From positions 1 to 64,000 of the forward strand of contig MCFE01000212.1 of NCBI GenBank assembly GCA_002104905.1: a DNA stretch of 64,000 nt, written 5' to 3'. The notes under the pieces were generated by a model. That model was not told the origin of the DNA, ran no database searches, and saw only the letters and a list, made by a program, of their open reading frames with translations. The position numbers and the translations under genes were made by a program. This stretch comes from Basidiobolus meristosporus CBS 931.73. Lineage: Eukaryota; Basidiobolomycota; Basidiobolomycetes; Basidiobolales; Basidiobolaceae. Below, piece after piece: positions 1-10,158 of this stretch. Position 1 is the stretch's first letter. Every line of letters starts with the position of its first letter.

Positions 1-256
1 ACTCAAAGATTCCAAATAAGAATCTATCTTGCAATTCCAGGCTCTTGATGATTGCTTGAGACCATATAGAGACTTTTTAAGATTGCAGACTAAATGGGGG
101 CTATCTTGGTCAGCAAACCCATCAGGTTGGTCCATAAATATGTCCTCATCAAGCTCTTCATTCAAAAATACAGCTTCTACATCCACTGAATGAATAAAAA
201 ACTTTTATATGGCTGCAATAGCCAACATTAATCTGATGGAATTAAACTTGGCTACC

Positions 257-890
257 TGCTGTCTCCTAGAGAGAAGTGTAATACAACTTCTGAATGAGTC
301 AACTGAGCCTAAGTGATAGCTAAGTGCAGAATCTTAGAATTGTCAAGGGTGACAGATATTAGCTGAGAAGTTCTGGTCTAATATTGGTTTTGTATACAGT
401 TGGGTTGAGCTATAGAGGCAACAGAGTTGGTTTGCTATACAGGCTAGGCATGGTGTTCTTGGGAATGCTAGATATGCTAAACTTGGGTGGAAACTAGAAC
501 AGAATTGTTGAATTCTTAATTTTGCTGAGGCACAATCATAATTTTGCTGAGACACACACTAGACCAAAAGTTTCAGTAATCTGTATTTATATTTTTCTGA
601 TCAAGTTGAATTAGTAAGCACCAAGAGACTGGACTAATTAAAATCTGTTGGGGTGCTGATAGGTGCATAAGATAAATGAAAAATTGCATCATGAATCAGC
701 GGATGTCTTGGCAACTACTTAGTGGTTGGAGAGATCTCAGATGACCAATCCTTTGGAAAGGCTTAGCAGATCAGTTGAGGATGTAATGGCCACTTGAAAT
801 TGATCAGGTGTGACAGCTAAAATGAATTCTGAGAAGCAATAAATAAACCATAACAGGGATTAGTTCTGTTTGGGTTAGGGAAAATCAGCT
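257..890 (-). repeat. 3' LTR of Gypsy A
   Basis: Aligns along nearly its whole length with 3614-4254, for example 'cagaatcttagaattgtcaa' in both copies, with many scattered differences, so the insertion is old. The last 50 or so bases of the right-hand LTR (4255-4308) have no clear match here, because the integrase reading frame runs right up to 889. The inner boundary is therefore approximate. Confidence 0.8.
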
Positions 891-3572
891 AGGTAAGTTT
901 AGATTGTTGGATTGGGTCTAGTGTCATGACATATGACCCATCTGGGAAGCTGCTGTTCCTGTGTCTTGAGGCATATGTTGAAGTCATCTTTTGGTTTGAG
1001 GTTTTACTTCTTGCACTGATAGCAGGGTAGACAATGTTGGTAAGGTACTCAAGTTGGTTCTTTAGCTTGTCTGTATTCAACTTTGCTAACTCTGCATTCT
1101 GGTAGTCTCCAAAGTGGTTGAATTCTCTTCTAAACATCAAAGAAAATGGTGTTGATCCATGTAGGGCAGCAAGTATGGTGTTGATAGCATACTGTACTGT
1201 AGGAATGTACTTCAGTTCTTTTTATGCCTTTGATAGAATTCCTGATGATGTTCACTGAGGTCTGAACATGTCTTTTGGCAAGTCCGCTAGCTTTGGGATG
1301 ATTGGAAGTGATCAGACAGAGATCAATGGCGCTATTCTGGCACAGGGCTTTGATCACATGATTTACAAATTCTGTTCCACTATCTGATTGAATGACCTTG
1401 GGGAATCCAAAAAGGCAGAAGAGCTTGAATAGTGGATGTGCAATTGTGGCAGCATACTTGTCTGGGATAGCTTTGAGGAAGACAAAACAGGTGCAGACAT
1501 CTACAATTACAAAGTGGTAGTGATTACCATCATTACTGGTGGTGAAAGGTCCAGCTAGATCAACTGCAATATGACCCATAGGAAGGCTTGCATGGATGAG
1601 ACTCAAAGGGTGAAATCCATGGTGTCTGATTTGTAAAGTTGACTTTCTCTGCATGACTTGACAAATTCTAGGCAGTCAGCTTTGATATTTGGCCAGTGAT
1701 GTCCATCAGAGTGTAGCTTCTTCATAAGAGTGATAGCTCCAAAGTAGCCAAGTAAATAGACTTGTTCCATTGTGCCATTGATCATAGTGCCAGAAAGTGC
1801 TGTATATTTTGTTATTAATTTCATATTTTAGGGCCATATCCATGTCAATTTTGATCCCAAATTGGCACTGTACGGCACCATCTGGCACTCTGTGGCATGA
1901 TCCTGATTATGTCAGTAATCACATGTCTCTCCCAAGGTGAAGTTGGGAAAAGTCTTGAAAGGTGGTCAGGCAGGATGTTGAGGATTCCTGGGCAATGAAT
2001 AACTGTATATACATAATCAATTAGAATATCAAGCCAGTTGGTAAGCATTGGAGCTAGAGTCTTTTGAGTAGGAATATAGACAATGGCTTGGTGGTCTGTG
2101 TACAATGTAAAAGGGTTACCCCATAAGTACTGATGAAACTTCTTCAAGGCAAAGATATGGCAAGTAGCTCCTTCTTGGTGGCAGAGTAGCTTCTCTCAGC
2201 AGGTTGTAGGGATCTGGCTTGAAAAGAGCCAGTGAGGTGGATTTTGGTCTTCATCCTGGTAGAGGACAGCCCCTAACCCAACATTAGATGCATCTGTAGC
2301 AACAACAAAGGTCTTAGTAAAGTCTGGGTAGGATAGGGTGAGTGCTTGTGGAAGCAATTGGCAGAGTGACTCAAATACTTGGTCATGAGTCTTGTTCCAG
2401 GCTGAGGGACGATAAGGACTATGGTGTTATGCATCAAAAGGGGCACTCAGAGAGGACATGAGAGGAATGTGTTTCCTGCAATAGCTGAATACTCCAAGAT
2501 AATGTTGGAGTTGCTTAGCGCTAGTAGGTTTTGGCCATTCAGGAATATTGACTAGTTTGAAAGGGTTGAGTTGATGGCCATCTGGTGTGTCTATAAATCC
2601 AAGTAGATAGATTTTGAGGGAAGCAAAACTGCACTTTTCAGCATTAAGAATTAGTCCAGCAGCTGTCAGTCTATTGATTACATCAATGACATGAGTTGCA
2701 TGATCATCACAGTTTGTGGAAAATATGATGACATCATCATCAAATACTAAGGCATATGGTGCATTCTTGAGTATTGTAGTCATAACTCTCTGGAACTTGC
2801 TGGTAAGTGTCATTAGGCCAAAGAGAGCTCCCTGAAACATCCATTGCATATTATTCCAAGTAAAGGCAGTCTTATGCTGATGATCAGGATGGATTTGGAA
2901 TTGGTCATATGCATCCTTCAAGTCTAATTTGGAGAATACTTTGGCACCTGATAGTGAGGAAAGGATATCCTGGATTCTTGGAATAAGAAATTTATCATCA
3001 TGAAGAAGTTTGTTCAGAGGTCTAGGGTCTAAACAGGGTCTCTTCAGAGTTAGATTTCCATTTGCAACCTTCTTGGGTGCAAGCATCAAAGGGCTGTTGA
3101 TTGTTGTGTTGAGAGGGGCTTGCATGATAATTCCATTGTCAGCCCACTTTTGGACTACTTCATCAACCAAGTGTTGACAAGAATGTGGAATTGGGTATTG
3201 CCTCCTCCATGTTGACTCACCAGGTGGGGTTTCTAGCATAACAATGGATTCTGGAATAGTGCCAAAACTGTTCCTGGGAATGGCTTGGTTTCTTTCAATG
3301 GCCAGCTGAATTTCCAATTTGACTGATTGAGAATACGCTTGAAAAGCTGGGGTCAACTCCTCTGCTTCCAGATGGGGAGAAATAATCTCTGGAATCTGAT
3401 CCATTCTGGGTGGCTGAGACTTAGTGATTCCAGGATATGAAACTGGTAGTCTGCCTATATGAATGCCAAGTTTGGTGAAGGTGTCTAGACCAATGACTAC
3501 CTGAGGTTCTTCCTGATTTCTGCAGGCTTCTTTCAACATGGAAAGATTTGGATTGCATGCTGCTGAGGACAT
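889..3572 (-). pseudogene. Gypsy A pol (protease tail, RT, RNase H, integrase)
   Basis: The longest open part, 3572-2427 (381 codons), starts with a protease remnant ('VIGLDTFTKLGIHIG') and continues into reverse transcriptase with 'FSKLDLKDAYDQF' and the active-site stretch 'VFDDDVIIFS', where most relatives have Y-x-D-D. RNase H follows (about 2420-1905, with 'VVATDASNVGLGAVL' and 'LYTDHQAIVY'), broken by a stop and frameshift near 2160-2200. The integrase zinc region and DDE core lie at about 1760-900 ('DLAGPF', 'QSDSGTEF'), again in broken frames. A short repeat insertion (1758-1905) separates RNase H from integrase. Confidence 0.85.
1758..1905. repeat. Short MITE-like insertion with AGACTTGTTCC end and GTGCCA/TGGCAC repeats
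   Basis: Sits between the RNase H and integrase reading frames of Gypsy A, where the family would be continuous. It begins AGACTTGTTCCATTGTGCCA, the same terminus as sequences near 33748, 48149, 58232, 59208 and 61924. Both ends carry opposed copies of GTGCCA/TGGCAC around an AT-rich middle. The right edge is approximate and I could not define a target duplication. Confidence 0.55.
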
Positions 3573-3613
3573 ATTGTAAAGCAGTTGAATGTAATGGAAT
3601 TCAACAAAAAAAA

Positions 3614-4308
3614 TGTTGTATCCAAGAGAAAAGTGTAATAAGACTCTTGAATGAGTTAACTGAACTTAAGTGACAGCTAAGCACAGAATCTTAGAATTGT
3701 CAAGGGTGACAGAAATATTAGCAGAGAAGTTCTGGTTTTACATTGGTTTTGTATATAGTTGAGTTGGGCTATAAAGGCAACAGAGTTGGTTTGCTATACA
3801 GGCTAGGCTTGGTGTTCTTGGGAATGCAGATATGCTAAGCTTGGGTGGAAACTAGTACAGAATTGTTGAATTATAATTTTGCTGAGGCACAATTTTAATT
3901 TTGTTGAGACACACACTAAACCAAAAGGCTCAGTAGTCTTTATTTATATTTTTCAGATCAAGTTGAATTAGTAAGCACCAAGAGACTGGAATAATTGAAA
4001 TCTGTTGGGGTATTGATAGGTGCATAAGATAAATCAAAAATTGCATCATGAATCAGCTGATGTCTTGGCAACTACTAAGTGGTTGAATAGATCTCAGATG
4101 ACTAATCCATTGAAAAGGCTTAGCAGATCAGTTGGGGATGCAATGACCACTTGAAATTGCTCAGGTATGACGGCTAAAAATACATTCTGAGAAGCAATAA
4201 AATAAGCCATAGCAGGGATTAGCTATGTTTGGGTTTGGAAATATCGGGTAGGTACTAGACTTTCTTGCAAAGTGAAATTGGCTTAGTTTTAAATGTTGCT
4301 GCACAACA
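3614..4308 (-). repeat. 5' LTR of Gypsy A
   Basis: About 695 bp, starting TGTTGTATCC in plus orientation and ending GCACAACA. Divergence from the 3' LTR is visible by eye at several percent or more. The outer end abuts Copia A reverse transcriptase sequence. Confidence 0.8.
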
Positions 4309-6404
4309 CTGCTGGTGCAAAGGTCTCAGTATAGTCAAGTCCTTTTGCTTGAGAGTATTCTTTGGCCACAAGTCTTGCTTTATATTGTTCAATTGTTTCA
4401 TCAGCCTTGTCTTTTGTCTTGACAACCTATCTGCATTCAAATTGATTTTGGTTGATTGGTAATCTGACTGAATCCCAAGTTTGATTTTCCATTAGGGCCT
4501 GATATTCCTCAGTTGTTGCAGATCTCTAAAACCTTGTCTGAGGGCTATTTAGGGCCTCTTTGATAGTCTGGTGCACATCAATATGGACTGAATAGGCTTA
4601 GGCTAAGTTTGTACCCTCATTGATATAGTAATTTGGGCTATTTCTTGTATGATTGAATCTCTGGGCATTCTAAATTGGAATGATCACTTCTGGGATATTC
4701 CTAGGCACGGATTTAGGCTGAACCATGGTTGTAGAGTCCTCTGGAGTGAAAAAATCTTCATAGCTTTGCTCTGATTCAATTCTGACAATTGGTGGACTTG
4801 AGATCATATTTTTGTCATCATCTGATGTCTTTTTTTGTGAAAATTTTGAATTTTCATCAAACAACACATCCCTGGACTTCATTAGCTTCATTGCTTTGGT
4901 ATTGTATAGTCGGTATGCTTTACTCTGATTGCTGTGGCCAAAGAAAATGCATTTTACACTTTTTTACTCAAATTTTGGCTGATTTCTGGGCAGTTTCTAG
5001 GCATATGCTGTACACCCAAATATTCTTAGATGTACTGCACTTGGTCTGTATTCACACCATGCTTCAAATGGTGCAGAATCATAAAGTATTCTGTTATAAC
5101 TTCTATTTTTAGGGTTTACAGCTGTGGCAACTGATTCCACCCAAAAATCATAGGAAAATTTTTGTTCATGGATCATAGAACTTGCCATATCAACTATTGA
5201 TCTGTTTGCTTGTTCCGCTACTCCATTTTGCTGTGGGGAGTATAGTACAGTATTCTCTTGCTTTATCCCATGAATTTTCCAGAAGTAGATGAAGAGTTTT
5301 GAGGTATATTCTCAGATTACAGATAGTGGGTAATTTGCTATTTCTGGTGCATAGAACACTTCCTTGAAGGTCAGTGTATGGCTTACTTCACTGCTTCTAA
5401 GGTTTACTTGGATAGTTCTTTCTCCCACTGCATCAAGTATTCTATTGTCACCCATGAAAACCTTCTTACTTGGAATTTCTTGATACTTGATAAAACATTC
5501 TTTTTGTTGTGTAAGGCATTGAGATGCTCCAGAGTCAATATACCATGTCTGAGACTCCTTATTTGTGGTCATACTTAGTGCAGATCTGAATAGTCTATTT
5601 TATGTTGTTGCCGCATTTCTATATTCAGGCTTTTTCAGCTGACTATCTCTGTTTTTGAAGCACTGGTCTAATGTGTGTCCTTTCCTTTTGTAGTAGTTGC
5701 AAAACAGGTTGCTGTTGTCTTTGTAAGGCCTTGGGTACCTCCTTGGTTGGTTATTGCTACTTATTAAAGCATTTTCTTCTGCCTTCTTATTGGCACTTGA
5801 TTTTCTTAATTCTTCATCCAGGAGCCTTCCATATATGTATTTTAAGGTCAAATCTTCAGTTCTGGACTCTAGGGCTGATACAAGACCCTGAAACCTGTCT
5901 GTCAGACTATTTAGGATGGCAACTATCACATCCTCATCAGTAGTTGGTACACCTATAGATTCCGTCTCATCTACCTGCAGGGTAATTCTTTTAATTAGAT
6001 TTTTCATTTTTTCTCCTGGCTGCATCTTTGTAGTAAAGAATTTTGTCTCAGATACATCTTCTTAGCAGCTGAACATGACTGGTAGGTGTCTTCTAATGCC
6101 TTCCAGGCATTCTTTGCTGTTTTTGCTCTTGAGCATTGAATTAGCAATTTGTCTTAAACATCAAGGCAAATGCAGTTAAAGGCACTTTGTTCTTTCTTCT
6201 GGTACTTTAAGGATTCTTCTCCCACATTTTTAGGATGGTGTTCTTCTGCCATGACAATATCCCAAGGGCCTCTTTCTTGCAGCAACATCTACATCTTCAC
6301 CTTCCATACTTGGTAGTTAGATCCATCCAACTTTTCAGCAGAGGGAAAAATTCCAGTAATAGCAGTAATAGAAATTGCAGACAGTGACGGCGCAGGACTC
6401 ATAA
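4309..6404 (-). pseudogene. Copia A gag-pol, 5' two thirds, decayed
   Basis: Read on the minus strand from 6404. The gag part begins 'ITGIFPSAEKLDGSNY' as in the other family-A copies. It then gives the gag body (about 6025-5600), a CCHC zinc knuckle (around 5700), the protease motif DSGAS (about 5540), integrase segments including 'YDFWVESVATAV' (about 5150) and the start of reverse transcriptase (about 4440-4310). Stops and frameshifts occur throughout. Compared with Copia B, most of the integrase core between about 5320 and 5230 is missing or shortened. No functional protein is expected. Confidence 0.85.
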
Positions 6405-6406
6405 CC

Positions 6407-6756
6407 TGTTGAAAGAGTCTTGGAGATTTTGGAAGTGATTTGGGAGGACAAGTAGATTGTATGGTTTTCACTTAATGATCTATTAAATGTAAATGTAGTA
6501 TTTATACTTTTACATGGTCTTGGCATAAAAGACACATAAAATAGACTTAGAAAGATTTCAAGAACATGTGTGCAAAGTTTGGGGCTGTTTGGACAACTTT
6601 GAGAACTTGCATGCTCTGGGTACCTGGTGCTTTGGTGAAAATATTCCAAGTAAATCCCAACAAGAAATTTAGTCAGTATTCTCTAGGATTTGAAGGTAAT
6701 GGTCTAAGTGGCTAAGGTAAGTGAATATTTAGGTGGAATTACAAATTTTTACAACA
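6407..6756 (-). repeat. 5' LTR of Copia A
   Basis: A 350-bp LTR that starts TGTTGAAAG in plus orientation and ends TTTTTACAACA. It matches the right LTR of Copia B (45534-45882) in reverse complement over its whole length. The ends are the imperfect inverted repeat TGTTG..CAACA typical of the family. The next bases (6757-6826) belong to another copy of the same LTR, so this element landed in or beside an older LTR. Confidence 0.88.
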
Positions 6757-6826
6757 AATGCCACATAGTCTACTTGTCCTCCCAAATCACTTCCAATATC
6801 TCCAAGACTCTTATAACAGTTTAATG
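6757..6826 (+). repeat. Copia A-family LTR fragment
   Basis: Matches the last 70 bp or so of the family LTR in plus orientation ('cttccaatatctccaagactcttataaca'-type end, compare 45820-45882). It is a relic into or beside which Copia A inserted. Confidence 0.7.
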
Positions 6827-7620
6827 GTTAATTGCATTATATGCAGGGGAAATGATATGATCTATGTTGTAGAATTACACCAATATCTGACAGTCAAGTT
6901 TCTGGAAGCTTGAGCTAATAATAGATAGAGATGCCCCTCACTACAAATCTGTATCACCAATAGTATGGCTTGCTCATTCAGAGTGCTGGAGTGAAAAAGG
7001 TGACTTGGCCAAATTGTGTTTCTCTTGCTGTGCATCAACATTCAAGAAAAAGCAAATCTCATCACAAAAACTGCAAGGATTCAGTCTCACTAATAGTCCT
7101 TTCTAGCACTTCAGTATCTGATCCCTTAGATTTGATCATAAAATTATCCAACTTCTATCTTATATTCATCCACCAACACTAATCAGATACTCTCATGGAA
7201 CCTCAGCCTATCTCTAAAGCTGACTAAATGGCTCACAGCACTGTATCTTTAGTGGTTTATTTTATCCCAGATTATCTTAAATTAGTGATCAAACTTCTTG
7301 GTTCCATAAGCTGCCACTCTATCTATAGTTTTCATAGCAAAGCAAATTGGTTGGGACCAAGTGTTTTTGGCACAATGGTATTGTGACAAGACTTTAGGGA
7401 GTATTGGAAGCAATTTCAAGAAACTACAAGCTGATTCTGAGAATTAGCTAAAATCTGACAAACTAAATCTCAAGTAAATAAATCATGACTTTGCAATTAG
7501 CTATGTAGAATCCTGCAATTTATGAGTAACTTTAGTGTAACCTAAGTACTGGCAGCATTAGAGCTACAAACATTCTCCAGATTACTCTAAGCTGTGCACC
7601 TATGCTCTGTTTTAAGTGTT
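6827..7620. other. AT-rich gene-free stretch with a possible Tc1/mariner relic
   Basis: No intact gene. Around 6905-7090 (+) the reading 'LIIDRDAPHYKSV' followed, one frame over, by 'AGVKKVTWP' resembles the second-Asp 'D-x-AP-H' block and the downstream 'V-x-WP' block of Tc1/mariner DDE transposases. The usual 'SPDLNPIE' continuation is not readable, so this is only a weak suggestion. Confidence 0.3.
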
Positions 7621-7629
7621 TGGGAAAGA

Positions 7630-7905
7630 AAGGAAGCAATTAGAAAAATAAAAAGATTATGTATTTTAACTTGAGGATTAAGTAAATATAAAGTAGTATC
7701 AATACTGATACATAGCTATGGCAAAGTAAGCACATGATATATGTTTAAAAGATCCCATGAGTACATGTGCAAAGCTTAGTAATCTTTGGACAACTTTGGG
7801 AAAACCCATGTTCTATGTACCTGATATTGGGTAAAATACTCTAGTTAAGTCCCAACCAAGAACCTGGGCAAGATGCTCTGAGATTAATATGCCATGATAT
7901 TTCCT
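7630..7905 (-). repeat. Decayed Copia A-family LTR relic
   Basis: Follows the order of the family LTR in minus orientation: 'acttgaggattaagtaaata', 'agtacatgtgcaaagcttag', 'gtcccaaccaagaacctggg'. Divergence is heavy. The flanking 7906-8300 shows no gene I can support. Confidence 0.55.
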
Positions 7906-8470
7906 AGGCTTTCTGGAAGTCATCACTCTTGGTAGATTTGGACTTGGAGTAGAGCCAGTTTTGTAATGATATTTTCACTTGAGAGCCCATAGGCAAGTTT
8001 GAAATATTTGGTGGTATTTGGATCATTGTAATCTATTTACAAAACTAATATATATGTTATCAGCTTACTCAAGGGGTTCTTCAAGAGAATATGTGGTTTC
8101 TAATCATTAACATAATAGGGACCTCTGAATATTTGGGTGACAAACTAAGATCAAGCATCAAATGTACTGCTTGCCAGGAACCATATAGAGGAAGATGGCC
8201 TATTAAACTAAATTGCTCAACTGAAAGTGCCGAAACGCCGAAATGACAAAATCAAATCAATGACCATATTATCTATATCTATACATATAGTAGTAGTGTG
8301 ATAACAAATAGGAGGCAATTAAAATGCATCGGGGTATTGATTCTAAACTAACTTTGTTAGTCACCCACATATCCCTGTTGAGGAAGCTTTGTATCGGTAC
8401 GCAAAGTTATTCAGCTCGACAAGGCTGCACGCTTTTGTTTGGATGTTTGCTATGCGTTCAACTCGCATTC

Positions 8471-8478
8471 TATATAAT
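8471..8478 (+). promoter_or_regulatory. Possible TATA box upstream of GT2 gene
   Basis: TATATAAT lies about 110 bp upstream of the chosen ATG, in the AT-to-GC transition at the edge of the gene island. Its position is plausible for a core promoter with a roughly 80-base leader. Confidence 0.35.
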
Positions 8479-8588
8479 GCCATGCACTAGAGGCTCCCTT
8501 CAGCACAATCCCGCAACAACACTTGTATTTTGCGAGCGAACTGTAGTCTAACTAGGAACACATACAAACCCCGACCTCACCTTCACCA

Positions 8589-9989
8589 ATGTTATATTTG
8601 ACTGCAGATTTCTTCCCGGTGTTCGTTCCGTTTGGGATCATCGGCCTGTATCGGTACATATGGTACATTATCAAACTGATGGCTTACTTCATATACGAGC
8701 CCATACAACCACGGGAAAACCCCACCTACCAGTCCAATAGGGATGTCACCATTGTGGTCCCGACCATAGACGCAGGCCAAGAATTCAGAGAGGCGGCGTT
8801 TTCCTGGTTGGCCAACGATCCCAAGGAGATTCTCGTCATAACAGAGGAGAGTATGCGGGAGCCACTTCAGAACTTAGCCAACGCGGTGAACCCCGAGAAG
8901 ATCCGGGTGCTGACGGTTGCCAAGGCGAACAAACGATTGCAGATGATCGAGGGCGTTCGTAGGACCACCACCGAGATCCTGGTCTTCGTGGACGACGATG
9001 CTATCTGGCCACCAACCTTGCTTCAGTACGTGTTGGCGTGCTTTGAGGATCGGAGGATGGGCGGAGTGGGGACCTCCCAGTCTGTCAAAGCGGTCGACAG
9101 GCGGCAGACCATATGGGAGGTTCTGGCCGGCTTTCGGTTGACTCAGAGAAACATCGAGGTCGCAGCTTCGACGCATATAGACGGAGGGGTTTGCTGCCTC
9201 TCCGGTCGTACGGCGGCATATCGGACAGCAATCCTGAAGGATCCCGTGTTCATTCATAGCTTCACGAATGACCTGTGGCTTGACAAGTACCCGCTCAATT
9301 CGGGTGACGACAAGTTCTTGACCAGGTGGATGGTGAACCACGGATGGAGCACTTTCGTCCAAGTGTGTCCGGAAGCCGAGCTTCTCTCCACGTTCAAGAA
9401 CAACTGGCGCTTCCTGAAGCAAGTCCTGCGTTGGACAAGGAACACCTGGCGCTCCGACATTCGCTCCCTTTGCACCGAACGAGTCATCTGGCGTCGCTAT
9501 CCGTTTGTGGCCTTCACCATGTTGGACAAGTTCTTCAACCCGTTCACCCTTCTAGCCGGGCCGCTCCTGGTGCTTTCGCTTTGCGTCAAGGCTTACAAAG
9601 GCCAATACCATCTGCCACTCTGGGTGGTGATCCTGTCGTACATCTTTTGGCTGCTGATCACTCGCTGCATCAAGCTGCTACCTCACTTCTGGCGTCGGCC
9701 CCAGGACATAGTGTACGTGCCAGCCTTCTTGCTTTTCAACTACTACTTTGCCATTATGAAGCTGTACGCGCTGTGCACCCTCCATGTCACCGCATGGGGA
9801 ACTCGCCAGGGCGTGGACAGCACCGGCTTCGAGGAGAAAGGGCGCGCCCCCATGCTGGACGAGAAAGCGTCGGTGGGAAGCGATGACACCGCGGACGACA
9901 CCCGCATCTCTTTGGAGGGGCCGGCAGAATCACAGCCAAAGGATGCTCCGTTGCTTCCACCACCCCACTCCTTATGTACAGAAGTATGA
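8589..9989 (+). CDS. Family 2 polysaccharide synthase (CPS1/Gt2-like)
   Basis: A 466-residue intronless glycosyltransferase family 2 protein of the processive, hyaluronan-synthase-like type. Family knowledge: fungal Cps1/Gt2 proteins are membrane synthases that polymerise a surface polysaccharide from UDP-sugars and affect hyphal growth and capsule or wall properties. Visible in the sequence: an N-terminal hydrophobic segment (about residues 4-32), IVVPT at 55-59, the UDP-binding DDD at 135-137, GDD at 239-241, and the product-binding QVLRW at 278-282. Three C-terminal membrane segments follow (about 318-333, 345-358, 370-392). The last 60 residues are acidic, low-complexity and probably cytosolic. 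The ATG chosen is the first in frame and gives the expected N-terminal membrane anchor. The gene converges with its right neighbour. The exact polymer is unknown. A short TA-repeat (about 10018-10037) follows the stop. Confidence 0.9.
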   Translation: MLYLTADFFPVFVPFGIIGLYRYIWYIIKLMAYFIYEPIQPRENPTYQSNRDVTIVVPTIDAGQEFREAAFSWLANDPKEILVITEESMREPLQNLANAVNPEKIRVLTVAKANKRLQMIEGVRRTTTEILVFVDDDAIWPPTLLQYVLACFEDRRMGGVGTSQSVKAVDRRQTIWEVLAGFRLTQRNIEVAASTHIDGGVCCLSGRTAAYRTAILKDPVFIHSFTNDLWLDKYPLNSGDDKFLTRWMVNHGWSTFVQVCPEAELLSTFKNNWRFLKQVLRWTRNTWRSDIRSLCTERVIWRRYPFVAFTMLDKFFNPFTLLAGPLLVLSLCVKAYKGQYHLPLWVVILSYIFWLLITRCIKLLPHFWRRPQDIVYVPAFLLFNYYFAIMKLYALCTLHVTAWGTRQGVDSTGFEEKGRAPMLDEKASVGSDDTADDTRISLEGPAESQPKDAPLLPPPHSLCTEV

Positions 9990-10158
9990 GCGAATCTGCA
10001 TACAATACCCCCGAGATATACATATATATATATATATACTTAGTCTAGTGAAACCCACGAAATAAACTCATGATTGTCTACGAACAGCGGCAAATGAACC
10101 TATTTACAGTGACTTGCTTCTTTATTGCCCAATTAATTCCATCAACCTCTCCGAACAT

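Larger units (their letters stand above)
257..4308 (-). mobile_element. Gypsy-family retrotransposon (Gypsy A), deletion derivative nested in Copia A
   Basis: Minus-strand Ty3/Gypsy element with two similar LTRs (about 257-890 and 3614-4308) flanking a pol region. Outer ends fit TG..CA: plus orientation begins TGCTGTCTCC at 257 and ends GCACAACA at 4308. The Copia A reading resumes on both sides, with a short imperfect duplication (GCAG-like) at the junction. The order inside, read on minus, is a protease tail, reverse transcriptase, RNase H and integrase. Gag and most of the protease are missing: the pol frame starts about 40 bp from the 5' LTR, and I see no TGG-type primer site there. It is therefore a non-autonomous, dead derivative. 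Confidence 0.87.
1..6756 (-). mobile_element. Copia-family retrotransposon (family A), interrupted and cut by window edge
   Basis: Minus-strand Ty1/Copia element. Its 5' LTR is 6407-6756. Bases 4309-6404 carry gag, protease, integrase and the start of reverse transcriptase. Bases 1-256 continue the reverse transcriptase, being the reverse complement of roughly 44220-44470 in Copia B. Gypsy A (257-4308) interrupts it inside the reverse transcriptase, at the stretch that reads 'ETFA..VAKFN' in intact relatives. The 3' half and 3' LTR lie beyond the window start. The coding region has many stops and frameshifts, so it is a dead copy. The primer site beside the LTR (6395-6406, reading GGTTATGAGTCC on the minus strand) resembles the anticodon-arm complement of initiator tRNA-Met used by Copia elements. 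Confidence 0.9.

Noticed and set aside
9326-9886. 186-codon plus-strand frame inside the glycosyltransferase gene
   Set aside because: It is in a different frame from the GT2 protein, which carries all catalytic motifs. It is an off-frame shadow in GC-rich coding sequence.
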